In this document: in pieces, positions 22,830 through 31,820 of the stretch
Layout of the letters: each line of letters starts with the position of its first letter
Position numbering within the stretch: the first letter of the stretch is position 1
NCBI GenBank assembly: GCA_002470465.1
Contig: DKMD01000010.1
Span: 53,472-117,471, forward strand
Source: Pluralibacter sp. UBA7423
GTDB lineage: Bacteria > Pseudomonadota > Gammaproteobacteria > Enterobacterales > Enterobacteriaceae
Reading direction: 5' to 3'
DNA: 64,000 bases
The notes under the pieces: model-generated
What the model was told of the DNA's origin: nothing
Database searches by the model: none
Seen by the model: the letters and a program-made list of their open reading frames with translations, nothing else
Program-made: the position numbers and the translations under genes

Positions 22830-24217
22830 TATTTGGCTCCTGTGTTTTGTGGTGAATCGTTCCCGGCCACTTTGTTCTTAGCCAGGTAGTTGAACAGCAC
22901 CAGCAGCGCGAAAATCACGACCACCAGGCCAGTGATCGCCATCGGCGACAGATAACGAGCGAGATTACCGAGCACAATTCCGACGGCACCAAAATCGGCA
23001 TCTGAGAAGGTCGTGTTGGCAAAGCCCAGCGCGCCCAGTACCGGCAGCAGTAAAACAGGCAGGAAGGTGATCAACAGACCGTTGGCAAAAGCGCCAATCA
23101 TCGCGCCACGACGGCCGCCGGTGGCATTACCGAAGACGCCAGCCGTCGCGCCGGTGAAGAAGTGAGGGACGACGCCCGGCAGGATAAGCACCCATTTGAA
23201 CTGTCCGCAGAGGAAAAGGCCGACCAGGCCACCGAGGAAGCTGAACAGGAAACCAATCAGCACCGCGTTCGGAGCGTAGGGATAGACAACCGGGCAATCC
23301 AGCGCCGGACGCGCGTTAGGCACCAGTTTCTCGGAGAAGCCGGTAAAGGCCGGCACAATTTCAGCCAGAATCAGGCGCACGCCCTGCAGAATGATAAATA
23401 CGCCCGCCGCAAAGGTGATCGCCATGATGATGGCGTAGACGAGATAGTTCTGACCGCTACTGAAGGTGGCTTCGACATACTCGCGCCCTGCGAAAACCGC
23501 CATAATCAGGTAGATGATCATCATGGTCAGCGAAATGGAGATGGAGCTGTCTCGCAGGAAGCTCAGGTTTTTCGGCAGGTACATCTCCTCAGTTGAGCGC
23601 GAACCTTTACCTACTTTGCTGCCAATCCAGCCAGACAGCACGTAGCCAAGCGTACCGAAGTGCCCAAACGCAATATCATCATTGCCGGTAATACGCTTCA
23701 TGTAGCGCTGCGCAATGGCCGGGAAAAACGCCATGATGAGCCCGAGTATCAGCGATCCGGTGAACACCAGGCCTATACCTTCGAAGCCCGCCACCGTCAG
23801 GATCACGCCAATCATACAGGCCATGTAGAAGGTATGATGGCCGGTCAGGAAAATGTATTTCAGGCGGGTAAAGCGTGCAACAACGATGTTCGCCACCATA
23901 CCAAAGGCCATGATTAACGCCGTGGCTGCACCATATTTTTCCAGCGCGATAGAGACGATGGCTTCGTTATTCGGGATAATCCCCTGAATGCTGAAAGCGT
24001 GTTCAAACATGCCACCCAGCGGGTTCAGCGAGCCAACTAATACGCCCGCACCACCGCCCAGCACAATAAAGCCGAGAATCGTTTTTACCGTGCCTTTAAC
24101 CACATCAGAAAATGATTTTTTCTGCGCAACCAGACCAATCAGCGCAATTAACCCTACCAGCACTGAAGGTACTTTTAAAATATCGACCACAAAATTAAGC
24201 GTTTCGAGGATAAACAT
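22829..24217 (-). CDS. PTS ascorbate-family (UlaA/SgaT-like) membrane component IIC
   Basis: Polytopic permease of the PTS L-ascorbate (AG superfamily) type, 462 residues with about 11 hydrophobic segments. Family marks include the N-terminal VDILKVPSVLVGLIAL, the GHHTFYMACM segment near residue 128 and PGVVPHFFTGATAG near 350. It would import and, with IIA and IIB, phosphorylate a sugar or sugar acid. The ulaD/E/F/G ascorbate-6-phosphate genes are absent and a transketolase is present instead, so ascorbate is unlikely to be the substrate. Confidence 0.92.
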   Translation of the reverse strand: MFILETLNFVVDILKVPSVLVGLIALIGLVAQKKSFSDVVKGTVKTILGFIVLGGGAGVLVGSLNPLGGMFEHAFSIQGIIPNNEAIVSIALEKYGAATALIMAFGMVANIVVARFTRLKYIFLTGHHTFYMACMIGVILTVAGFEGIGLVFTGSLILGLIMAFFPAIAQRYMKRITGNDDIAFGHFGTLGYVLSGWIGSKVGKGSRSTEEMYLPKNLSFLRDSSISISLTMMIIYLIMAVFAGREYVEATFSSGQNYLVYAIIMAITFAAGVFIILQGVRLILAEIVPAFTGFSEKLVPNARPALDCPVVYPYAPNAVLIGFLFSFLGGLVGLFLCGQFKWVLILPGVVPHFFTGATAGVFGNATGGRRGAMIGAFANGLLITFLPVLLLPVLGALGFANTTFSDADFGAVGIVLGNLARYLSPMAITGLVVVIFALLVLFNYLAKNKVAGNDSPQNTGAK

Positions 24218-24247
24218 AATGGCCCCTCACTCAATGCGGATGGATGA

Positions 24248-24520
24248 TTAACGGCTGGCAAAATAAGCGCTGAGCTTATTTTCCAGTTCATTGATATCAA
24301 TAATATTGCTGATGACCACCAGCTGATGGTCTGGCACGCTGGCGCTTTCGGCAATGTCCTTTGCCATAACAAAGAGATCGGCCGCACCGGGCGTGGCGGA
24401 TGAAAGGTCAGAATGTTCTACCTCAGCCTCAATATTGAGTTTTTTAAGCACCTTTTTAATATTCATTTCGACCATAAAACTGCTGCCCAGGCCGGAGCCG
24501 CAAATCGCCATAATTTTCAT
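24248..24520 (-). CDS. PTS ascorbate-family phosphotransfer component IIB
   Basis: Small cytoplasmic PTS IIB protein of about 90 residues. The phosphorylated cysteine is C7 in the motif CGSGLGSS. The start chosen is ATG 24520 (MKIMAICGS), with AAGGTAA before it; the open frame runs 12 codons further upstream, but that would extend the fold beyond the usual start. It accepts phosphate from IIA and passes it to the sugar bound by IIC. Gap to IIC is 30 bases. Confidence 0.92.
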   Translation of the reverse strand: MKIMAICGSGLGSSFMVEMNIKKVLKKLNIEAEVEHSDLSSATPGAADLFVMAKDIAESASVPDHQLVVISNIIDINELENKLSAYFASR

Positions 24521-24602
24521 TATTGTTACCTTATTTAATGTAGAGTCAGCCCGCACTTTACCCGCAGATAAAATGTCAGAAGTCAGGGATAATAAAAAAC
24601 AA

Positions 24603-25046
24603 TCAGAAGCGTGAAATTATATTTTTAATCTCCTCAAAGGTTTTCGCCTGGTGCAGCAACAGCATATCTTCATCGCTGGAAAAGAGCTCCGCGAGAGATG
24701 AAATCATTTCAATGTGACTGTGTTTATCCGGTGCCGCGAGCATAATAATCAGGTCAACCGGATCGTGTTCTTCTGAGCCAAAATTAACGCCGTGTTGCAG
24801 CTTCAGAAGCGAAAGACCTAACCCTTTTGCCCCCTCTTCCGGGCGAGCATGTGGCATCGCGAGGCCAGGAGCCAGTACGTAATAGGGCCCCAGCTTATGG
24901 TGCTGTTCGATAATGGCCGTAATGTATTCCGGCACGATCGTTTGCGCATCCAGCAGCGGCTGAGCACAGATTTCCAGCGCCTGCGGCCAGCTTTCTACGC
25001 TTTCCTGTAAACGCACCGTCCCTTCGTGGATCCATTGACTCAGCAT
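24603..25046 (-). CDS. PTS fructose/mannitol-type component IIA
   Basis: PTS EIIA-2 domain protein, first gene of the operon. The active histidine is H66 in AMPHARPEEGA. The start at ATG 25046 (MLSQWIHEGTV) has AGGAG six bases upstream, whereas the longer frame to 25076 lacks a better site; this gives 147 residues, usual for UlaC-like IIA. Phosphate flows HPr, this IIA, IIB (C7), IIC-bound sugar. Transcription starts in the region shared with the LacI-type regulator. Confidence 0.92.
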   Translation of the reverse strand: MLSQWIHEGTVRLQESVESWPQALEICAQPLLDAQTIVPEYITAIIEQHHKLGPYYVLAPGLAMPHARPEEGAKGLGLSLLKLQHGVNFGSEEHDPVDLIIMLAAPDKHSHIEMISSLAELFSSDEDMLLLHQAKTFEEIKNIISRF

Positions 25047-25103
25047 GATCAACTCCTGCAGTGGTAAGGTGGACAAACTTTATGCAAGGCCTTAAGGGCT
25101 GAC

Positions 25104-25119
25104 TGTGATGACAGTCACA
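25104..25119. promoter_or_regulatory. CRP-cAMP site, perfect consensus
   Basis: TGTGATGACAGTCACA matches TGTGA-N6-TCACA in all ten core positions. It lies 58 bases upstream of the IIA start codon, so catabolite control of the PTS operon is expected. Confidence 0.85.
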
Positions 25120-25121
25120 AA

Positions 25122-25133
25122 GATAGCGCTACC
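25122..25133. promoter_or_regulatory. LacI-family operator 1 (GATAGCGCTACC)
   Basis: Near-palindrome around TAGCGCTA; its centre is 35 bases from that of the perfect copy at 25156-25169. LacI-family operators are palindromes with a central CG, as here. Probable target of the adjacent regulator. Confidence 0.7.
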
Positions 25134-25155
25134 AAAAAAGGCTGTATCAAATTTG

Positions 25156-25169
25156 TGATAGCGCTATCA
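25156..25169. promoter_or_regulatory. LacI-family operator 2 (TGATAGCGCTATCA)
   Basis: Perfect 14-base palindrome with central CG, between the divergent regulator and PTS operon. Together with operator 1 it could allow repression of both directions or a short loop. Confidence 0.75.
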
Positions 25170-25262
25170 AAATGTGAACAAGCTGTAATAACTCAGCAAA
25201 AAGAGGGATTTCAGGCGTATACTGCATGCACTTTCAAAACGAGATTTCAATCAGGAAGAAGC

Positions 25263-26282
25263 ATGTCTCTGACCCGAAAACGCCGCGGCACCGGAAAAGT
25301 CACGCTGGCAGATGTGGCACAGCTGGCTGGCGTGGGAACAATGACCGTTTCCCGTGCTTTGCGCACGCCGGAGCAGGTTTCCGATAAGCTGCGGGAAAAG
25401 ATTGAAGCCGCGGTGCAGACACTGGGATATATGCCAAACCTGGCGGCCAGCGCGCTGGCCTCGGCATCCTCATGGACCATCGGCATGGTGGTGCCAAGCC
25501 TGGCCGAATCCGGTTGCTCGGAGATGTTCGCCGGGTTACAACAGGTGCTTCAGCCTGCGGGCTATCAAATCATGCTGGCGGAATCCCGTCACCATCTCGA
25601 TCAGGAAGAAAAACTGCTGGAGACGTTACTCGCCTCAAACATAGCCGCAGCCATTCTGCTCAGCGTCGAACACAGCGATACCTCCCGCCAGTGGCTGGAG
25701 AACAGCTCGATTCCCGTGATGGAAATTGGCGCAAAGCGCGCCGACCCACTCGATATGAATATCGGTATTGATAACGTCGCAGCGATGTTCGAGCTGACGC
25801 AAATGCTGATTCAGCGCGGATATCAGAATATTGGTTTGCTGTGCGCCAACCAGGAGCAGTGGATCTTTCAGCAGCACCTGCAGGGCTGGTATAAAGCGAT
25901 GCTGCGCCATCATATGTCCCCTACGCGAGTCATTAATGCCGCACAGCCCCCCACCTTCTCCACCGGGGCCTCACAGCTGCCGGAGTTTCTGCTGGCCTGG
26001 CCGGAGCTGGATGCGCTGGTCTGCGTTTCGGATGAATTAGCCTGTGGTGCGCTGTACGAGTGCCAGCGTCGACGTATCAAGGTGCCGGACGAGCTGGCGA
26101 TTGTGGGTTTCGGCGACAGCGACGTCAGCCGCGTGTGTCAGCCGCCGCTGACCACCATTTCGGTACCGCACCGACAGATTGGGATTGAAGCAGGACGCGC
26201 GCTGTTGGCGCGTCTGAACGATCAAGAGTGGGAGGAAAAAAGCGCCATCGCCGCACGCTTATGCCTGCGGGACAGCTGTTGA
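25263..26282 (+). CDS. LacI-family transcriptional regulator of the PTS/transketolase locus
   Basis: GntR/IdnR-like member of the LacI family, 339 residues. The DNA-binding domain shows VTLADVAQLAGVGTMTVSR (about residues 13-31), with hinge helix MPNLAASALAS, then a periplasmic-binding-protein-like effector domain (TIGMVVPSL onwards). The start at ATG 25263 follows AGGAAG and fits the usual N terminus; the frame upstream crosses the operators and is not coding. It diverges from IIA, so local control, likely relieved by the sugar or its phosphate, is inferred. Confidence 0.92.
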   Translation: MSLTRKRRGTGKVTLADVAQLAGVGTMTVSRALRTPEQVSDKLREKIEAAVQTLGYMPNLAASALASASSWTIGMVVPSLAESGCSEMFAGLQQVLQPAGYQIMLAESRHHLDQEEKLLETLLASNIAAAILLSVEHSDTSRQWLENSSIPVMEIGAKRADPLDMNIGIDNVAAMFELTQMLIQRGYQNIGLLCANQEQWIFQQHLQGWYKAMLRHHMSPTRVINAAQPPTFSTGASQLPEFLLAWPELDALVCVSDELACGALYECQRRRIKVPDELAIVGFGDSDVSRVCQPPLTTISVPHRQIGIEAGRALLARLNDQEWEEKSAIAARLCLRDSC

Positions 26283-26285
26283 ATA

Positions 26286-26828
26286 TTACTCGATTTCTTC
26301 TTCTTTTTGCGCTTCGTTGTTGGCATTGCGGCTCATCCACAGCGCCAGCGCCTTCAGGGAATCCGGTGTGAATTCATCACAGCGCGCGGTGATCTCTTCC
26401 GGTGTCAGCCAGCATACTTCACTCACTTCTTCTTCCTGCAACGCAAACGGGCCGTGCGAGACGCAGCTAAAAAGGCTGCCCCAGACGCGGCAATGCTTAT
26501 CTTCGAAGTAAAACTGACCGTGGTCGGCAAACGGGACACCGGCAATACCCAGCTCTTCATCCGCTTCACGGCGCGCAGAATCCAGTAATTCTTCATCTGA
26601 CTGCACCACGCCGCCCGCTGTGGCATCCAGCATTCCCGGCATGAAATCTTTGGTTTCAGTACGGCGCTGCACCAGAATCTTTCCCATACCGTCATGAACC
26701 ACAATGTAGGTAGCGCGATGACGCAGGCACTGCGCACGCATTTGCTCACGGCTGGCCTGGGCAATGACCTCATTGTCCTCGTTAACGATATCCACCCATT
26801 CTGTGCTTGCCAAATTCTGCTCCACCAT
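26286..26828 (-). CDS. yfcD: Nudix hydrolase YfcD
   Basis: Nudix-family hydrolase of unknown physiological substrate, 180 residues, closely matching K-12 YfcD. The Nudix box is visible as [13 protein letters not shown] followed by [11 protein letters not shown] (about residues 71-94), holding the metal-binding glutamates. An isopentenyl-diphosphate-isomerase-like N terminus ([14 protein letters not shown]) is typical of this subfamily. It follows yfcE in the same direction after 56 bases and could be cotranscribed with it. Confidence 0.94.
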   Translation of the reverse strand: MVEQNLASTEWVDIVNEDNEVIAQASREQMRAQCLRHRATYIVVHDGMGKILVQRRTETKDFMPGMLDATAGGVVQSDEELLDSARREADEELGIAGVPFADHGQFYFEDKHCRVWGSLFSCVSHGPFALQEEEVSEVCWLTPEEITARCDEFTPDSLKALALWMSRNANNEAQKEEEIE

Positions 26829-26884
26829 CAGGAAACCTTCTCTTTAAAAGCGCTCTCGCGGCGCGTTTACGGTTGTCGGGTAAA

Positions 26885-27439
26885 TTACGGATTAATTGCG
26901 ACCTCTGCAATAACGCGTTGATCATTGAGTGCTAAAACACGCAGTTTATTGCTCTCCATCATGCCATAGCTGGCGCTGTAGCCGCCTTTTGGGATACTCA
27001 CGGAGCCAGGATTAAAGTGGAAGATTTCCCCTTTACGAACGGCGACCGGAATATGAGTATGGCCGTAAACCAGCACATCGCCAGCGGACAGGGCTGGCAC
27101 GTTGTCCGGGCCAAACAGATGACCGTGCGTCAAAAACAAGCGTTGACTGGACGTTAGCACCTGCTGCCACGGCGCGGTAAGGGGAAAGTGCAGCAGCATC
27201 TGATCCACTTCACTGTCGCAGTTGCCCCGCACGGCAATAATCCTGTCGGCAACGCTGTTCAGGCACGTTGCGACATCGGCGGGAGCATACCCTTCTGGCA
27301 AAGCATTGCGCGGGCCGTGATTAAGCACATCTCCCAGGATAACCAGATAGCGCGCCCCACTTTGAGCAAACAGAGAGAGTACGCGTTCAGCGGCGGGCAA
27401 GGAGCCGTGAATGTCTGACGCAAACATCAGTTTCATCAA
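26885..27439 (-). CDS. yfcE: Metallophosphodiesterase YfcE
   Basis: Calcineurin-like phosphodiesterase of the YfcE/MJ0936 family; the E. coli enzyme is a manganese-dependent phosphodiesterase active on model substrates. Metal-binding motifs occur in order: SDIHGS (D9, H11), GDVLNHGPRN, RGNCDSEV, LTHGH and YGHTHIPV. Length is 184 residues, equal to K-12. Two consecutive methionines start the protein; either could initiate. Confidence 0.95.
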   Translation of the reverse strand: MMKLMFASDIHGSLPAAERVLSLFAQSGARYLVILGDVLNHGPRNALPEGYAPADVATCLNSVADRIIAVRGNCDSEVDQMLLHFPLTAPWQQVLTSSQRLFLTHGHLFGPDNVPALSAGDVLVYGHTHIPVAVRKGEIFHFNPGSVSIPKGGYSASYGMMESNKLRVLALNDQRVIAEVAINP

Positions 27440-27489
27440 TTATTCCTCCACGAAAAACCGCACTATATTAACGGATTATCCTGCCCGGT

Positions 27490-28164
<675 letters not shown>

Positions 28165-28272
28165 TCAACATATCGCGTCTTTGTGAAGCTGTCACTTGAT
28201 GAAAACTCACACAATTGTCTTAAGCACCTATACTCCTGTTGTCATGAAAATAACCCAAATCCGGGAGTTAAA

Positions 28273-28899
28273 ATGATTGACCTCTATTACGCCCCTACGC
28301 CAAACGGCCACAAAATTACGCTTTTTTTGGAGGAAGCCCAGCTCGCGTACCGCATCATTCGCGTAGATATCAGCAAAGGCGACCAGTTTCGCCCGGAGTT
28401 TCTTTCGCTTTCCCCAAACAATAAAATTCCTGCCATTGTCGACCATGTTCCCGCCGACGGCGGCGCACCGCTGAGCCTGTTTGAATCAGGTGAAATCCTG
28501 CTCTACCTGGCGGAAAAATCGGGAAAACTATTAAGCGGTGAGCTGCGGGAAAGACATAAAACGCTGCAGTGGCTTTTCTGGCAGGTAGGCGGTCTGGGGC
28601 CAATGCTTGGACAAAACCATCATTTTAACCATTTCGCTCCGCAGCCTGTCCCCTACGCCATTGAACGCTATCAGGTTGAAACCCAGCGTCTTTATAACGT
28701 GCTGAACAAACGTCTGGAAACCTGCCCCTGGCTTGGCGGTGAGCATTACAGCATTGCTGATATCGCCTGCTGGCCGTGGATCAATGCCCATCAGCGCCAG
28801 CGCATCGATCTGCAAAACTTCCCGGCCGTGAACAACTGGGTTGAGCGCATTCGCCAGCGCCCGGCAACCGAACGGGCTATGCAGAAGGTCCACGCGTAA
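28273..28899 (+). CDS. yfcG: Disulfide-bond oxidoreductase YfcG (GST fold)
   Basis: Nu-class GST-fold protein with glutathione-dependent disulfide reductase activity in E. coli. The start at ATG 28273 gives [16 protein letters not shown], in which T9 and N11 are the residues that contact glutathione in the K-12 enzyme; the upstream frame extension is not conserved. Length is 208 residues against 215 in K-12, the difference being a shorter C-terminal tail. [12 protein letters not shown] is the conserved glutathione gamma-glutamyl site. Confidence 0.94.
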   Translation: MIDLYYAPTPNGHKITLFLEEAQLAYRIIRVDISKGDQFRPEFLSLSPNNKIPAIVDHVPADGGAPLSLFESGEILLYLAEKSGKLLSGELRERHKTLQWLFWQVGGLGPMLGQNHHFNHFAPQPVPYAIERYQVETQRLYNVLNKRLETCPWLGGEHYSIADIACWPWINAHQRQRIDLQNFPAVNNWVERIRQRPATERAMQKVHA

Positions 28900-28951
28900 T
28901 AAAGGGAGTTTGTGTATCATGGCCGGGATAACAACAAGGAGGAAGCCTGCA

Positions 28952-29314
28952 ATGTCTCAGCCAGACGCCATTATTCGTATCAAGAACCTGCGCCTGCGTA
29001 CCTTTATCGGCATCAAAGAAGAAGAAATCGCTAATCGCCAGGATATCGTCATTAATGTGACCATCCACTACCCGGCGGAAAACGCGAGGGAAAGTGAAGA
29101 CATCAACGATGCGCTGAATTACCGCACGATTACCAAACGCATCATCGGGCATGTGGAAAACAACCGATTCTCTTTGCTGGAAAAATTAACTCAGGATGTG
29201 CTCAACATCGCATGCGAACATCACTGGGTCACTTATGCTGAAGTAGAAATCGATAAACTTCACGCGCTGCGGTATGCCGACTCCGTCTCCATGACCATGA
29301 GCTGGCGGCGTTAA
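28952..29314 (+). CDS. folX: Dihydroneopterin triphosphate 2'-epimerase
   Basis: Epimerises 7,8-dihydroneopterin triphosphate to the monapterin form, first step of tetrahydromonapterin synthesis; it is a paralogue of FolB aldolase. The start at ATG 28952 ([15 protein letters not shown]) follows an AAGGAGG ribosome site and gives the usual 120 residues. Family marks are [10 protein letters not shown] and the catalytic region [10 protein letters not shown]. It is 18 bases upstream of yfcH, as in K-12. Confidence 0.96.
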   Translation: MSQPDAIIRIKNLRLRTFIGIKEEEIANRQDIVINVTIHYPAENARESEDINDALNYRTITKRIIGHVENNRFSLLEKLTQDVLNIACEHHWVTYAEVEIDKLHALRYADSVSMTMSWRR

Positions 29315-29332
29315 GTACAACCCGGAGGGGGT

Positions 29333-30226
29333 ATGAAGATCCTGATTACCGGTGGCACCGGCCTGATAGGCCGTCATTTGATTCCACGCCTGCTGGAATC
29401 AGGACACAACGTTATTGTCGTTACCCGCAGCCCTGACAAAGCACGTCAGCAGCTGGATGCGCGCGTTGAGTTCTGGAAAGGACTCAACGCGCGCAGCACG
29501 CTTGACGGCATTGATGCCGTCATTAATCTCGCCGGAGAGCCCATTGCCGATAAGCGCTGGACCGAAGAACAAAAACAGCGCCTGTGCAACAGCCGCTGGC
29601 AAATCACCCAAAAACTGGTGGATCTGTTTGCCGCAAGCGATCAGCCGCCGCGCGTACTGATTTCAGGTTCAGCTGCCGGTTATTATGGCGATCTTGGCGA
29701 AGTTGTCGTCACGGAAGAAGAGCCACCTCATAACGAATTTACCCACAAGCTATGCGCTCGCTGGGAGCAAATCGCCTGCGGCGCACAGAGTGACACAACC
29801 CGCGTTTGTCTTTTGCGTACCGGCGTGGTCTTAGCGCCAAAAGGCGGCATCCTCGGCAAAATGGTGCCTCCCTTCAAGCTTGGCCTGGGCGGCCCGATGG
29901 GTAACGGTCGGCAATATCTGGCATGGATCCACATCGACGATATGGTAAACGGGATCCTGTGGCTGCTGAATAATGATTTGCGCGGCCCGTTCAATCTGGT
30001 TTCCCCTTATCCGGTGCGTAATGAGCAGTTCGCCCACGCGCTCGGGCACGCCCTGCATCGCCCTGCCGTTCTGCGCGCTCCGGCCATGGCGGTAAAACTG
30101 CTAATGGGCGAATCTTCCGTATTGGTGTTAGGCGGCCAACGCGCGCTGCCGAAACGACTGGAGGATTCAGGCTTTGCCTTTCGCTGGTACGATCTTGAGG
30201 AAGCGCTGGCAGACGTGCTTGCCTGA
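29333..30226 (+). CDS. yfcH: Epimerase-like SDR protein YfcH
   Basis: Atypical short-chain dehydrogenase of the TIGR01777 family with unknown substrate, 297 residues. The Rossmann NAD(P) motif GGTGLIGRH is at about residues 7-15, NLAGEPI near 65, and SGSAAGYYG near 118 carries the catalytic-type tyrosine. A GGAGGGGGT ribosome site precedes the ATG. It is cotranscribed with folX by spacing. In K-12 rpnB follows; here a different cluster does. Confidence 0.94.
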   Translation: MKILITGGTGLIGRHLIPRLLESGHNVIVVTRSPDKARQQLDARVEFWKGLNARSTLDGIDAVINLAGEPIADKRWTEEQKQRLCNSRWQITQKLVDLFAASDQPPRVLISGSAAGYYGDLGEVVVTEEEPPHNEFTHKLCARWEQIACGAQSDTTRVCLLRTGVVLAPKGGILGKMVPPFKLGLGGPMGNGRQYLAWIHIDDMVNGILWLLNNDLRGPFNLVSPYPVRNEQFAHALGHALHRPAVLRAPAMAVKLLMGESSVLVLGGQRALPKRLEDSGFAFRWYDLEEALADVLA

Positions 30227-30402
30227 AGGTAACCCCATCACGCTCTGACGGTACATTCCAGTGCAACGTTTGCAATAGCGCTGGAATGCTGGCCGCAATT
30301 CGTTAATTTCCCTACCCATTTTCGCTTTACGCCGATCTTATTTCCCCTGACTACGCGTACTCTCTCCGTTTGCGCAGCGATGTTTTTTTGCGCAACAAGA
30401 AT

Positions 30403-30432
30403 GTTGACATGCGTCAACTCACTATGCATACT
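30403..30432 (+). promoter_or_regulatory. Promoter with overlapping inverted repeat upstream of the HicA-like gene
   Basis: TTGACA (30404-30409), a 17-base spacer and CATACT (30427-30432) form a good sigma-70 promoter. The inverted repeat GTTGAC-ATGC-GTCAAC at 30403-30418 covers the -35 box exactly, the place expected of an autorepressor operator. The predicted start of RNA is near 30439, only a few bases from the ATG. Confidence 0.65.
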
Positions 30433-30447
30433 GCACAGGAAAGAATG

Positions 30448-30690
30448 ATGAAGGAACATCCTGATAAACACATTCGCGCAGCAATTCGCTATGCCGAGTC
30501 TCAGGGCTGGATTTTTACTTCAGGTGGTAACAGTTCACACTGCTATGGACGCCTGAAGTGCGGCATACCCGAACATCGCCAGCACATGATGAGTATCTGG
30601 TCTACGCCCGGCAGTCCGCAACATCATGCCAGGCAAATAATCAGAAAGATCGAAAGCTGTTTGCCACTTGCCATCGAACCTGAAACCTAA
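30448..30690 (+). CDS. HicA-like small protein (putative toxin)
   Basis: An 80-residue basic protein, probably starting at ATG 30448 (another ATG directly precedes it at 30445), with AGGAAAG just upstream. The centre reads GWIFTSGGNSSHCYGRLKC: a glycine-tryptophan, a glycine/serine loop and a histidine followed by aromatic and basic residues. This resembles the dsRBD-like HicA mRNA interferase core (GW...GSHxxY). The C-terminal helix HHARQIIRKIE fits too. The next gene encodes a DNA-binding protein, as in toxin-antitoxin pairs. Function is inference; no direct family identification was possible. Confidence 0.6.
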   Translation: MKEHPDKHIRAAIRYAESQGWIFTSGGNSSHCYGRLKCGIPEHRQHMMSIWSTPGSPQHHARQIIRKIESCLPLAIEPET

Positions 30691-30719
30691 AAAGCCAGAA
30701 AAACTCCAGGGAGCCACTT

Positions 30720-31280
30720 ATGCCGCTGTTCAATTTTACTCTGACGCTTTCAGGCGTCACCGCCGACACACAAGGGCTTGAAGACGCCCTGTTTACCGCA
30801 GGCTGCGACGATGCGCTGATCTGTTTCTACGGCACCTCGGTCTACCTCGATTTCGATCGGCAAAGCGAAAGCCTGGCTCAGGCCGTGCTCTCCGCCGTCA
30901 ATAACATTGAATCCGCCGGGCTGGGCGCCCGCGTGGAGTCGGTCGATTCAACCCTCGTCGGGCTCAGCGACATCGCTGAGCTGACAGGCCTCACCCGACA
31001 GGCTATCGCTCTGCTTAAAGATGGCACCAGGGGCTCACGCCAGTTTCCTGGCCCGGTGCAGCGCGTTAAAGGCAACTCTCCTCTCTGGCACTGGCGCACC
31101 GTTGTTGACTGGCTGGCAAGCGAAGGTCGTATACCAGCGGAATCCCCGCTGATTGCCAATGCACACATTCTGGACAGCCTGAACCTTGCGTTACAGCTCC
31201 GCTCTTCGCTCGAAAAAAACAGGGTGCTGCACTATCTGCAACAGCTTGAACAGCAAAATACCGCCGTTATTACTCAATGA
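30720..31280 (+). CDS. Helix-turn-helix protein, putative antitoxin/autorepressor
   Basis: A 186-residue protein, not recognised by name. Residues 1-75 form an alpha/beta domain (FNFTLTLSGV, ICFYGTSVYLDF). Residues 80-101 read VGLSDIAELTGLTRQAIALLKD, a MerR/AlpA-like helix-turn-helix, followed by a wing of the FPGPV...SPLWHW type and a helical tail (about 145-180). AGGGAG precedes the ATG, 29 bases after the HicA-like gene. It probably binds the inverted repeat over the promoter at 30403 and neutralises its neighbour. That is inference from order and domain. Confidence 0.65.
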   Translation: MPLFNFTLTLSGVTADTQGLEDALFTAGCDDALICFYGTSVYLDFDRQSESLAQAVLSAVNNIESAGLGARVESVDSTLVGLSDIAELTGLTRQAIALLKDGTRGSRQFPGPVQRVKGNSPLWHWRTVVDWLASEGRIPAESPLIANAHILDSLNLALQLRSSLEKNRVLHYLQQLEQQNTAVITQ

Positions 31281-31293
31281 TTCAGGAACCAAA

Positions 31294-31788
31294 ATGCCCG
31301 AGCTCATCACATCACGACTGACGCTTTCTCCGCTGCGTGAAGCAGACTGGCCCTGTTTCCTGACGCTACGTCGCGATCCGCAAGTGACGCGCTTTATGGG
31401 GGCGCTGCTTTCTGAGGAAGCTATCAGGCTGAAATTCAACTCACGCTTGGGTGGAAACATTTTTATTATTCGAGACAGACAGGGTGAAGCCGTAGGAGAC
31501 GTTGGATTACAAATCAGCTCAGCGAATCCACAGGAAGCGGATATTGGCTACGCGCTATTGCCGCAGGCACAAGGGCAAGGTTATGCGCAAGAGGCCGTGA
31601 ACGCAGTCTGTGAGTATGGTTTTTGCACACTTGGGCTTTCCGCCATTAACGCCTGGGTGCTGGCAGAAAATAGCGGCTCGGTGAGGCTGCTGGAAAAGCT
31701 GAGTTTTGTGCGCGAGCAGGTTCTGGAAAAGGCTGTTGAGATAAACGGCGTATTTTACGACGACTGGGTCTATCGGCGGGTAAAATAA
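31294..31788 (+). CDS. GNAT-family N-acetyltransferase (RimJ/RimL type)
   Basis: A 164-residue acetyltransferase. The N terminus TSRLTLSPLREADW is typical of the RimJ/RimL subgroup, and the acetyl-CoA motif A appears as LLPQAQGQGYAQEAV (about residues 88-102). The later ENSGSVRLLEKLSF segment is also family-typical. The start at ATG 31294 follows CAGGAA, 13 bases after the helix-turn-helix gene; the open frame further upstream overlaps that gene. Substrate unknown. It could be a bystander or part of the upstream unit. Confidence 0.85.
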   Translation: MPELITSRLTLSPLREADWPCFLTLRRDPQVTRFMGALLSEEAIRLKFNSRLGGNIFIIRDRQGEAVGDVGLQISSANPQEADIGYALLPQAQGQGYAQEAVNAVCEYGFCTLGLSAINAWVLAENSGSVRLLEKLSFVREQVLEKAVEINGVFYDDWVYRRVK

Positions 31789-31789
31789 G

Positions 31790-31820
31790 GCCCCTCGCCA
31801 TGCAGACGAGGGGAGAGTTT
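31790..31820. terminator. Terminator between the GNAT gene and hisP
   Basis: Seven-base arms CCCCTCG / CGAGGGG, then AGAGTTTT on the plus strand and GCCTTATTTT on the minus strand. It lies between convergent genes. Confidence 0.75.

Noticed and set aside
22829..25046. An L-ascorbate utilisation (ula) operon
   Set aside because: The PTS subunits are of the ascorbate family, but none of the ascorbate-6-phosphate enzymes is present and a transketolase takes their place.
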